From: Nitzschia sp. DOCU1
Taxonomy: Eukaryota; Bacillariophyta; Bacillariophyceae; Bacillariales; Bacillariaceae
Assembly: GCA_951394045.1 (NCBI GenBank)
Contig: OX595999.1
Location: forward strand, 806,001-870,000
Reading direction: 5' to 3'
Length of the DNA: 64,000 nt
Shown: in pieces, positions 30,572-39,680 of the stretch
How the letters are laid out: each line of letters starts with the position of its first letter
Numbering within the stretch: position 1 is the stretch's first letter
Translations under genes and position numbers: made by a program
Notes under the pieces: model-generated
What the model was told of the DNA's origin: nothing
The model's database searches: none
The model's input: the letters and a program-made list of their open reading frames with translations, nothing else

Positions 30572-32332
30572 ATGGGTCGAACGCGGAGGCTTTGCAATTC
30601 CGCCGCGTTTGCCATGTGGTTCTGCATGATGGGTATGAATGGAGTTGTAAAGGCCTTCTCCCAATTTGGGCCGTCTCAAGGGCTACGCCGTGCGGCTACC
30701 AATCGAATGATGAGTGCAACAGTATCGTTGTCGACGGGCAAAGGCATCATTCCGCGGATAAAGACGGCCGATGCTATTGTACCAAGTGATGGTCCTGTTC
30801 TCGTGAAAGGATGGGTCAGAACTGTTCGGAAGCAAAAGACTCTAGCTTTTGTGGAAGTGAACGATGGTTCTAATCTTGGTGGTATCCAATGTGTAGCTTC
30901 TTTTGATTCTATCGACGAAGAAACTAAGCAAGGTATGTTTTAAAGGTTCCGTTTGTGGTGAACTTGTTAGTAATCTCATCCTTGTCTAACCACACAACAG
31001 AACTCGACAAGTTGACAACTGGTTGCTCTGTCATTGTCGAAGGCCTCCTCGTTGAATCGCAAGGGGGAAAGCAGGCAGTCGAGCTTTCAGCGACCAAATT
31101 GAAGGTCGTTGGCAGCTGCCCTGGAGACACATACCCTCTGGCAAAGAAAAAGCATTCGCTTGAATTCTTACGGACAATTGCTCATCTTCGTCCAAGAACC
31201 AATACGATTTCCGCTGTCGCACGTGTTCGATCGCAATTAGCAGGTGCCATACATTCCTTCTTTCAAAAGTCCGGCTTCGTCTACGTTCAAACACCGCTGA
31301 TCACGGCTAGCGATTGTGAAGGCGCTGGTGAGCTTTTTCGTGTCACAACATTAGATCTCGATAAAGTTTCGTCTCTTCCGCTTGCGAAGTCTGAAGAAGA
31401 TAACGGTCCATCCGATAAGGTTGACTACAGCCGAGACTTCTTCGGCAAACCGGCGTATTTGACTGTCAGTGGGCAGCTCGGTGGCGAAACCTTCGCCTCT
31501 GCGCTCGGTGATATCTACACTTTCGGTCCTACATTTCGGGCGGAAAATTCCCAAACAACACGTCATCTTGCTGAGTTTCACATGGTAGAACCTGAAATGG
31601 CGTTTGCTGGCTTGGATGAGGCAATGGAGAATGCAGAAAGCATGCTGAAGTTCGTTGTTTCTCACGTTTTGGAAACATGCCAAGAAGATTTGGCTTTCTT
31701 CTCGAAGTTTTATGACAAGCAATTGTTTTCAAGACTGGAAAAGCTGGTTTCAAAACCATTTGCCCGGGTTTCGTACCGAGATGCTATTGGTTACATTCAG
31801 GAGGAAATAGCGAAGGATCCATCGAAGTGGCAGTACCCCGAAGTGGAATTCGGAACTGATCTTGCCACTGAACACGAAAGGTGGCTTGCTGAAATCAAGT
31901 TTGAGAGTGCCGTGTTCGTCTACAACTATCCCAAGAAAATCAAGGCATTCTATATGCGCGACAATGACGAGGACGGCGGTGAGACTGTCAATGCGATGGA
32001 CCTCCTGGTTCCCGGAGTCGGCGAACTGGTCGGTGGAAGTCAGCGAGAAGAGCGCCTGGATGTCCTCTTAGAAAAGATGAAGGATGCGGACTTGAATCCC
32101 GACGACTATTGGTGGTACCTTGATCTGCGACGCTACGGATCGGTTCCTCATGCAGGTGAGATTTTGCGTTTTTCTGCCGAATTGGAGTTTTTTGCGTTTT
32201 GTTCTCATCTCCCGCGCATAATTTTTAGGCTATGGGCTGGGTTTCGAGAGGCTGGTAACTTATGTCTGCGGAATCGAAAATATCAGAGAAGCGATTGCTT
32301 ATCCAAGATATCCAGGACACGCTGAGTTTTAG
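30572..32332 (+). CDS. NARS: Organellar asparaginyl-tRNA synthetase, probably plastid-targeted (539 aa, three exons)
   Basis: Class II synthetase that charges tRNA-Asn. Exons are 30572-30932, 31001-32155 and 32229-32332, with introns of 68 and 73 nt; phases fit, and the last exon supplies [18 protein letters not shown], the class II motif 3, and ends [10 protein letters not shown]. The N-terminal OB-fold is seen in [14 protein letters not shown] and [15 protein letters not shown]. Motif 2 is in [20 protein letters not shown], typical of bacterial-type AsnRS. The first 35 residues form a signal-like segment ([18 protein letters not shown]) with [17 protein letters not shown] after the likely cut: Phe at +1 followed by a basic, hydroxylated stretch, as in diatom plastid presequences. 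Internal start codons ([13 protein letters not shown]) could also yield a shorter mitochondrial form; dual use of one synthetase is common in diatoms. Location is inferred, identity is firm. Confidence 0.94.
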
Positions 32333-32516
32333 TGCAAAGGCTTTTTTCGCCGGCTTTCAGATTTTCCTCTATCCTATAGATGGTATAGTAGATACACTTT
32401 GCTGGAAATCATTTATCTTTCGTGTACTCTTCCCACGATCGGGACCACGACAAGGAACTTATCGTCGTTTCCGCAACATAGAATGCGACCATTGTTTGGA
32501 GTTTCATCGCAACGAC

Positions 32517-32819
32517 TCATGTGCGAGCGCTGATTAACATTCGAAAAACGAAATATTCCGCAAAAATCCTCGTCCTTCCTTCCCCACGGCGATCCTCCGA
32601 ATCCGTATAGTTTGCTTTTCGAAAGGTGCCCAGCTCAACGTTAGATGAGAATTTCATTGCCACGTTCGGATTTTCAAAAAGGTCGTCGTGTTGCGTGATG
32701 TAAGAGCCTGTAGCAATGACAATATGCGCTTCATCCCAAAGGAAGTCCAAGTACCCCCTGTCCACGGTTTCGGGAAAGTTCCATCTTAGGAAAATTCGGA
32801 AAGACAGGGATGCTCGCCG
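32517..32819 (-). other. In-frame extension downstream of a UGA-CGG stop
   Basis: Immediately after the stop of the neighbouring orphan gene (32820-32822), the same frame continues for 100 sense codons to the stop at 32517. The extension reads like protein (LRWNFPETVDRGYLDFLWDE, then ELGTFRKANYTDSEDRR). It may be a readthrough tail, a part joined by a short unrecognised intron (a 39-nt GTGACG to CTAAG candidate would also keep frame), or chance. Confidence 0.3.
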
Positions 32820-33521
32820 TCACTGAGTCCCAGAAGTATTTTTGCGGTCGAACTTGTCTGCGTCGTCTTTGGGCACCACCCCCAGAGTTGGATGATATAC
32901 TAGCCAGCCCTTCGGATAATCTTTTTCGTCCAGAAAAGCTGGCTCGATATCTTGATTTAACATAGATGAGAGGATTTGGGCGGTGGAGGAAGATGAGGAT
33001 GCCGAAGGAGAAGGTGGGCGGTCGCAACGTGTCACATTCGATCCGTTTCGCAATTCCGAGCTATCGAACAAAGGCTGAACGACGAGCAGTGGCGGTATCC
33101 CCCCACCAGACGTTCGGCCAGTTGTTGCCGAGCTCATTATGGCGGAGGAGTGTTCTCTGGCGTTTTCAGATGAAGAGAAATTGCGAATGTACTCGCAAGC
33201 AATTTGGTAGTACGCTCTAGCGAGATCGCAGAGACCAAGAAGACAATCCAGGGCAGTTTCCTGTATTCCATTTTCCATCACGTTCGCGAAAATTGCCGTC
33301 GTGTTCGGCTTGTAATGCATGACGATAATCACTATCACGGCCACCACCACACCAAACGACGGTCTCGTAACGTAATCCATGATGCACATGATCCGGTACC
33401 AGATGGTGGAAGACGCCGGTGGCGGCGGCGACGTCCTTTGGTGATACAGCATATTTGAGGGGGGAAACAAACCATGATGACCAGTCGGGGAGTAGAGGTC
33501 CTCGTCCTCGTTGGCCTCCAT
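32820..33521 (-). CDS. Orphan single-pass membrane protein (233 aa)
   Basis: Not recognised. I start at the ATG at 33521 (MEANEDEDLY); the open frame extends nine codons upstream to a TTG that is unlikely to be used. One strong membrane segment (FGVVVAVIVIIVMHY) lies near residue 60. It is followed by a helical patch with several Cys (TALDCLLGLCDLARAYYQIA), a Ser/Pro-rich region (PPSPSASSSSST) and a conserved-looking C-terminal motif (DEKDYPKGWLVYHPTLGVVP). The stop codon is TGA followed by CGG, and the frame continues beyond it (see the adjoining entry). The gene converges on the AsnRS gene. Coding status rests on length, composition and the membrane segment only. Confidence 0.5.
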   Translation of the reverse strand: MEANEDEDLYSPTGHHGLFPPSNMLYHQRTSPPPPASSTIWYRIMCIMDYVTRPSFGVVVAVIVIIVMHYKPNTTAIFANVMENGIQETALDCLLGLCDLARAYYQIACEYIRNFSSSENAREHSSAIMSSATTGRTSGGGIPPLLVVQPLFDSSELRNGSNVTRCDRPPSPSASSSSSTAQILSSMLNQDIEPAFLDEKDYPKGWLVYHPTLGVVPKDDADKFDRKNTSGTQ

Positions 33522-34426
33522 TCTCTCCCACCCGGCGAGTAGGAGCAATGCAGCAACTGACTAAAGCGCTCGAATTACCTGCCGCAACGACGTTTGGTTA
33601 TAGCCGGAGGTTGTAGCTTATCAACAGCGGAAGGGAACTGACTGCTTGGCTTCGGGAAGAAATGATCAGGAATGAAGCCACACTTGACAGGCGAAAGCCG
33701 ACTTCTCCTCTAACATGAGCAAATCTGGTCTTCGTTCACAGCATCATCGTAAAACAGCTCGCTGGATGGATTTTTTGCGTTTTGGCTACTATCACTACAT
33801 AGTTTATCCGCCCCTTCGTCCTTGACTGTGGCCTGCGCCCGCCCGGCAGGTGCGCGCGCCGGCACTATCGATATTTGTCTGGGCTGGGTATTATCGAATG
33901 TGCGGGGAAAAGGTATCACTAGAACTCTGATTTGCAGTTCCTGTGCAACCACCAACTATGATATTTGTGGTACGATAGTGAATGAGCAAGGGTGCTCGCA
34001 TCGGTGCTGGCAGAAGTCCCTACTATAGTCGTAGATTCTAGTACGATATAGTATTATTGCATGGGTGTCGTTCACAGCCACTAATCTAATACTACTACTT
34101 GTTTATTCGTATTAAAGCAGCGAAAAGTGCGCGCTATCCATTTAGCAGCTACCTGGACGATTGGAAAGGAACGATCTCTAGTAGAGTAGTGATTTTTGTC
34201 TGTTGTCAGGTTTCCTTCCATCAAGTGCACTTCGTGGTTTTATTCCTCGTTTATATGAATCTTCAAATAGCTCGACTGTGTCGGCGTAGCCCCAGCAGCT
34301 GTTGTTATGCAGAGCTTCTCCTCGTGATCATCTTTAACCAGAGCCAAGAGATCTTGAAGGCTACTGCGGTTTGGAAGGCTGTACCTCATTGATTTGCGAG
34401 TTGTCAGCGGGGTTTCCAATTCCGTA
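33522..34426. other. Intergenic region with a dispersed-repeat fragment
   Basis: About 900 bp between the orphan membrane protein gene and the 3' end of the ferric-reductase remnant. It includes a GC-rich patch near 33828-33865 and the repeat fragment at 34110-34176. Short frames only. Confidence 0.4.
34110..34176 (+). repeat. Dispersed repeat fragment, copy A
   Basis: Closely resembles 58006-58090: both have ATTAAA-CAGCGAAAAGTGCG, then CGCTATCCA-TTAG-AGCTACC-TGACGAT and AGGAACGA. Both translate to SARYPxxSYLDD in the plus direction. Copy A lacks an 18-base stretch present in copy B. Confidence 0.7.
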
Positions 34427-36205
34427 TTAATCCTGCCCTCCTTCCTCCCGCAACTTGGCATTTTCTTTTTTGCTTCCGCCATAGTTTTCCGAAACGAAAT
34501 CCATTTGGTGTCTTTTATTTCCAGTGATGGCAACAACCATGTCGTTAGAGATCTTGTACTTGTGAACCACTTGGGCGAGGCTGGGAGAGCCACAAAAGGC
34601 AAGGAGCGAATAGGAGCTACTTCGAGCGCATATCAAATCTATGCTGTGATCCTCAATCACGCGCTCGAGATTAGGGCGCTGAAACTTGATGGCACCACTA
34701 CGATAGAGGCTAGTCGTTCGAATTTCCCCGTGAAGCTGCTGGCATGCCTTCTCATCCTTGTCGGTCACGTGAATAGAGATGTTGCAAACTTCCGACGCGC
34801 TCCCAAACCCCCAGGTCGAAACGAGAAGATCCCACTGAGAAACAATATCAGGGAGCAAACCTGCAACCTGCGATGCAGAACTGGTAGTCCAAACAAAATC
34901 CATCTTGTCCACCTTGGAAACGGAACCAGCTGGTGAAAGCGCCCGCTGCCACGTCGAATGGCGAGGTGAAACAGTTCTTGCCCAGAAGCGACCAGTCATG
35001 TAAAGAATAAGCATGGAATAGGTCAAAATGTCAGCAGGGCGCAATGAGCCGTATCTATCACAAATTTGGAAGAAGTACCAATCTGCGAAAGGACAGACAA
35101 AGCAAAGCACAACATCCACAAAAGCGAAAACACCATTTCCGTCCCATATGAAGAGAGAAATGGCTGCATATATGATTTGGAAAAAAATGGTGAATACCTT
35201 CAAAATGTCAACCATCAGGGGGGGGTACCTCAACGGGAATAGTATTCCAAGAAATCGTAAGTCCCAACAATGTCATTCCAACGACGGGAAGTGCCGAGAG
35301 AAGCACCACCCCGTAAATTGATCTAGTCGCAGTAGATGCCACGATTCTCATTGCCTTGGAGTTGTTCCTCACTTCCACAATATCGACCAACTTATGGTGG
35401 CGGTCGATGCTCGAGCGAATGGTTGCACTGAGCTTCTGATTCCTGCTAGCTTGCAGCTGTATATCCTCGTCCTCCCCTTTGCAAACAGAAACCACCCTCG
35501 AGACCATGGAGCCCTTGCGTTGTTCTTCGGCGATCTCCATCATCCTGACTTTCATCTTACGGTTCTTCTTTTCTGCAAAAAAGCGTCGGGGCTCAAATTG
35601 GAGCATATCACGGATACCAGCGCCGATTGCTAGTACGTGAGAATACGATCCCGTTTTCGCGATGGACGTCCCATACGGGCCTTGGACTTCGACCAACACG
35701 GCGCTACCACCGTTTGACTCAAGCAGCGCACATAGATTGGATGTCCATGTACTTTCACCATGCACCTCGATATAGAATTCAAGTTCGGAAGAATCGGGGC
35801 ATGATGCAATAGAAAAAGGATGCCAATGAATATCGATGGTACGAACCCTCAAGAATGCGTATTGCCCAGGACGGAAGCGGAGTAGAGTTGGGCGTCGTAT
35901 ACGCAGCAGAATTGTTTTGGTGTCATCACTGCCAGTGGCAATGGAAGATCCTTGAATTTTCGCCTCGTACGAGTGGTTTATGCTCATAGCGGCTCTGTCG
36001 CAGGAATAATGGCCAGGAGCGAACGGGAACGGACCATAGCAGACGTGTCACGAGTCGTATCCTTGAGTCCGCCGGACGTCCGTCCCTCAAAGAGCATGAT
36101 TTAGTCCTTCCTTTGCGCGTTCGGAGGGTATGCCTCGCAATTCGCTTTATCTTCCAACCTTGAACGGAAAGGATTCGTTTCATGTGCATCGTCGGACAGC
36201 TTGTA

Positions 36206-36284
36206 TGTGTAACGCAAAAGCTACGCATGTGTAACGCAAAAGTTACGCGTGTGTAACGCAAAAGTTACGCATGTGTAACGCAAC
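36206..36284. repeat. 22-bp tandem repeat, block 1
   Basis: Three full units and one partial unit of TGTGTAACGCAAAAG-YTACGCR. Each unit contains the dyad GTAAC...GTTAC. Lies in the gap between ferric-reductase exons. Confidence 0.9.
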
Positions 36285-36428
36285 TTTTTCGCAACACTTT
36301 GCATGTGCATTGCGGCTTCCTACGAGTTCTTGCAGAATTGGTGTTCCTCGAAAATTAACAACGTTAAAAATTTAGAACGTGGACAGACCTCGCATCATCT
36401 TACGTGTGCATCGCAAACACGGATTGTA

Positions 36429-36507
36429 TGTGTAACGCAAAAGCTACGCATGTGTAACGCAAAAGTTACGCGTGTGTAACGCAAAAGTTACGCATGTGTA
36501 ACGCAAC
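36429..36507. repeat. 22-bp tandem repeat, block 2
   Basis: Same number and order of units as block 1, including the unit-specific variants (CTACGCA, GTTACGCG, GTTACGCA), 223 bp away. The whole block, not the single units, was therefore duplicated. Confidence 0.9.
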
Positions 36508-37968
36508 TTTTTCGTAACGCTTTCGTAACGAGTTGTATGTGTATCGTAAAACGAATCACGTCATTGAAGTACACGCTAAAACCTGTGGCTTGTTACCAAA
36601 CTGTTCGCAGCGTTTCTTGCGCGAAGATATCTAATTTAATCGTCTGGCCTGTGTCAGGGTTCGTGACTGGATGCTTCCCGTCCCCTCCAGGGTCGAGGAG
36701 AACCAGGCAAACGTTTGACTACTACGATTCTTGGTTCCTGATCGCTGCTCGACTACAGGAACTTCAGACAATGAGCCGCTTTCGTTTCCAACAGGACAAG
36801 TATGGAATAGGACACGACTTACCGTCCAAGGTATGAGCGATAGTTAAAAAGTATATGATGAAGACCAGGTGATGTATTCCATAGAAAACTTCGTATGGAA
36901 TCCAATGGCGACAGTAACTTGTCCCGCCTATCACCAGCAACGAAGCAAGGATGACATATCCCGTGATCATGATTTCAGAGGTGAACTTGGCGCAAAATGG
37001 CTCGTCCCCATCCGCACACAGCAATCCAAAGAATGCGAAGAAGAATATGGTTGCGAAGAAAACAATTGTCACCAAGGTGTATCACAGGTGAATATGCATT
37101 TGAAGACCGCGGTTGAGAGGTACGATTTTGTCGACAAAGCTTTCAGAAAGAGCTGCGATGGAGTATCTGGCCATGGTGATTGGAATCAGGGCCAACTGAA
37201 ACAGAATCGCATGCATGCTGGACAATTCATGATTGCTGCGTGTTGACAACTGGAAACAGCTCCTCACTACCCACCGTATTTGTTTTCCCGTACCTTCCAA
37301 TAAACTCGAGGGCAGGTACAAGGCGCTTCCACCAGTAACGGGAAGCTCCATCCGGCACGGAATCTGCCAATTGCTCAAACTTCACAAGAGCAAAATGGGC
37401 CCAAACGATCAATGTACTCGTAAGATGAATCCAGAAGAAAACTGATTGCGCTCTGCATAGAAATATACAATATTCCGGAAAAGACGTCCAGGAGAAAGGC
37501 AGTTTCTCGCCTTTTGAAAGAACTTTCGCTCTTCGTCCCTGGAAGCGGAAGTGTTGGTGTCGGTTGACATGTCCGTCACTTCGGACTCGATACTGCCTTC
37601 CAGTTCTAGAACTTCAACAGCACCAGTCGACTCATTTTGAGAAATCTCCATCGGCCGCATGCTGGCATCCATTTTCAGATACTTAGATTCTTAACGCTTC
37701 AAACACTGCCGACGGAACCTCGATTATTATGAATATTTGCCAAGAGCGCAGTATTGGTCGTGTTGTGTTTTTGATCCGCGGGAGCATCCGCGCAGTATCG
37801 GTAGTCTTGACGTGATTCGATTTCACCATAATGTCACTAATACTCCTACTAGCTCGTCGCATAGACTCCGGTGGTCCGTGTACAACGACGTCTGTGTTCG
37901 ATTGCAATCGTATATTTGGTACTCCTGACTATTAATGAAGAACCCCCCACAAGGGTTGCGGATGATGA

Positions 37969-38425
37969 TGCAGTACACTAGAATACCCCTCTAGACCTAA
38001 CAAGTAGTTAGAACGTTAGAACGTTGTAACATTGCAACGTTAGAATGTCCGAACGATGAGTACACACAATGGCCTACGTGTAGTACCAACACACCTTAGA
38101 TATATATCTGCTGACGTCGACTTGGTCGAACGTCCGTGGACGCACGGACGGACGGGCAAGGCCGGCGCAGCTGACGAGCAACGACGACGACAACGGCGAG
38201 CGCGGCGAGCCGTCGATGTCTACTACTGGAATAGGAGTTCCAACGGTAGCTAGCTATAGACCTTGAAGAGATCTGAGAAGCTAGATCGGTGGGAGTTGCA
38301 TCCAATGCATATGGGATGCGTTGAGGAAAGACTCCGGTGGTCTAGGAGCGATAGAATCAGCGATAACTTTAGATCTCACAATTATTTCCACTACAACTAT
38401 TTCATCGTACTTTCAGCGTAGTGCA
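37969..38425 (+). repeat. Left LTR of the Gypsy element
   Basis: 457 bp, TGCAG...GTGCA. Near the start it has a cluster of AACGTT palindromes (38012-38042). A GC-rich stretch with GGACGCACGGACGGACGGGC follows at about 38130. Confidence 0.95.
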
Positions 38426-38462
38426 CAGTGTTAACACTCCACGTTACACGCGTGAGCTAAAG

Positions 38463-39644
38463 ATGAAGATTGCAAACAGCATCCCGAAGAAGACCGCTGC
38501 CGAGAAGCAGGGTTTCAAATCAGCACCGGTCAGTATCGAAAGACCCGAGCCGAAGGAGCTCAAAGATGGGGCGTACAGTCAATATGACTTGCGTATCGAC
38601 CCAAAAGACAAAAAATCGTTGACGCGACGCGTCAAACAACCGCATTTCACGGAAGGAACACCCGAAGAGTGGTTCCTTTTCCTCATCGGACTTAAGGATG
38701 TGATCGCGGGTCAGGACCTAACTACGGGACCTCAGAAATTTGCATTAACACGCAATTTGCTGAAAGGCCAGGTATTGGCTGCGTTCAACGCGAAGGCCTC
38801 AGAACTCGAAGCCGAAACTCCTGAGACTTTCGAGAAAAGTTTGCACGCGGTTACGGCGTATGTTCTCCCAAAACGCGCAGTGCAACTTCAAAAGCGCTAT
38901 ATGCGTCGGATCTGCCGAAAGCCCCCGACGATGACAATGAAGGCGTATGTGGCTCGGCTCCGCGAGCTAAACGAGTACCTCGCGCTATTCGACGAGAAAG
39001 GCGAGAAAAACAAAATTCCCGACGACGAGCTCATGGAGAATTGCGAGTTTGGGATCCCCGCCAAGTGGCGCAAAGAGATGATCCTACAGGGATTCGAGCC
39101 CGTGGACCACACGGTTCAAGACTTTGTAGACTTCTGCGAACGGCTGGAGGCTACCGAGGAGATCAATGAAGCCCTCAGCAAGAAGGCAGACAACAACGGC
39201 AAGTCGAATGACGAAAAACCCTCGAAGAGGAAGCGCGGAGGCCCGAGAGCGGGAACCGACGGTAAGGCCAAGTATGATTGTCTTTATCATGGCGCTAACA
39301 ACACCCATGCTACCCATGATTGCCTTATTTTAAAGGATCAAGCAAAGAAGATGGCGGCTGCCCATTCGAACGTCGCAGGTCGTTTCAAAAAGGCCCGCTT
39401 CGAAAACAAAACTTGGCGCCGCAGCGACGGCGATGGTGATGGCGAAAAGAAGAAGAAAACAGGCGAGCTTCATGCCTACATCAAGTCGATGGTCGAAAAC
39501 GCGGTCAAACAATCTGCGAAGAAGCGCAAGGCCGAAGACCCTCCTTCGATGGATAATTTTAATTACGATATGGATGATCTCAACGGCATCGACTTCGACA
39601 AACTCAGTGTCAGCAGCAGCGACAGCGACACCGAAATGAATTGA
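38463..39644 (+). CDS. gag: Gag polyprotein of the Gypsy element (393 aa)
   Basis: Structural protein that packages element RNA. I use the ATG at 38463 (MKIANSIPKK); the open frame starts further left at a GTG inside the LTR. The centre (about residues 50-230) is a helical retrotransposon Gag domain (TEGTPEEWFLFLIGLKDVI, then KRYMRRICRKPPTMTMKAYV). A basic region (KPSKRKRGGPRAG) precedes a zinc-knuckle-like motif near residue 272 (CLYHGANNTHATHDC, C-x2-H-x5-H-x4-C-like spacing). The C-terminus is acidic. It ends at TGA (39642-39644), and pol follows in the same frame after 12 sense codons. Confidence 0.9.
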   Translation: MKIANSIPKKTAAEKQGFKSAPVSIERPEPKELKDGAYSQYDLRIDPKDKKSLTRRVKQPHFTEGTPEEWFLFLIGLKDVIAGQDLTTGPQKFALTRNLLKGQVLAAFNAKASELEAETPETFEKSLHAVTAYVLPKRAVQLQKRYMRRICRKPPTMTMKAYVARLRELNEYLALFDEKGEKNKIPDDELMENCEFGIPAKWRKEMILQGFEPVDHTVQDFVDFCERLEATEEINEALSKKADNNGKSNDEKPSKRKRGGPRAGTDGKAKYDCLYHGANNTHATHDCLILKDQAKKMAAAHSNVAGRFKKARFENKTWRRSDGDGDGEKKKKTGELHAYIKSMVENAVKQSAKKRKAEDPPSMDNFNYDMDDLNGIDFDKLSVSSSDSDTEMN

Positions 39645-39680
39645 CGGTGTGAGCCGGTTACTACGTGTGAATACAATAAT

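Larger units (their letters stand above)
34427..37672 (-). pseudogene. Decayed ferric reductase (FRE/NOX family)
   Basis: Remnant of a membrane haem/FAD/NADPH reductase that would reduce ferric iron at the cell surface. Reading from the ATG at 37672: an acidic cytosolic tail; then the first helix (FWIHLTSTLIVWAHF), reached only after a frameshift at about 37431-37441; a normal 76-nt intron (37218-37293) joining PALEFIG to SMHAILFQLALIP; haem-binding helices with RGLQMHIHL; an in-frame TGA at 37082-37084 where the family has Gly before YTLVTIVFF; more helices (WIPYEVFYGIHHLVFIIYF). A gap of about 750 bp with 22-bp repeats follows. Then come the FAD domain (FRPGQYAFLRVRTIDIHWHP), an NAD-binding loop that seems to lack the TGIVP part (AIGAGIRDML), a second frameshift in a run of eight G at 35218-35225, and the C-terminal CGSP motif. 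Several independent lesions point to a pseudogene. A sequencing error could explain one of them, not all. Confidence 0.8.

Noticed and set aside
36206..36507. A CRISPR-like array from the regularly spaced 22-bp repeats
   Set aside because: The units are directly adjacent without spacers, occur in a eukaryotic gene remnant and have no cas genes nearby.
38096..38305. A 69-codon minus-strand frame in each LTR
   Set aside because: It is part of the LTR sequence, repeated at both ends, without features of a gene.
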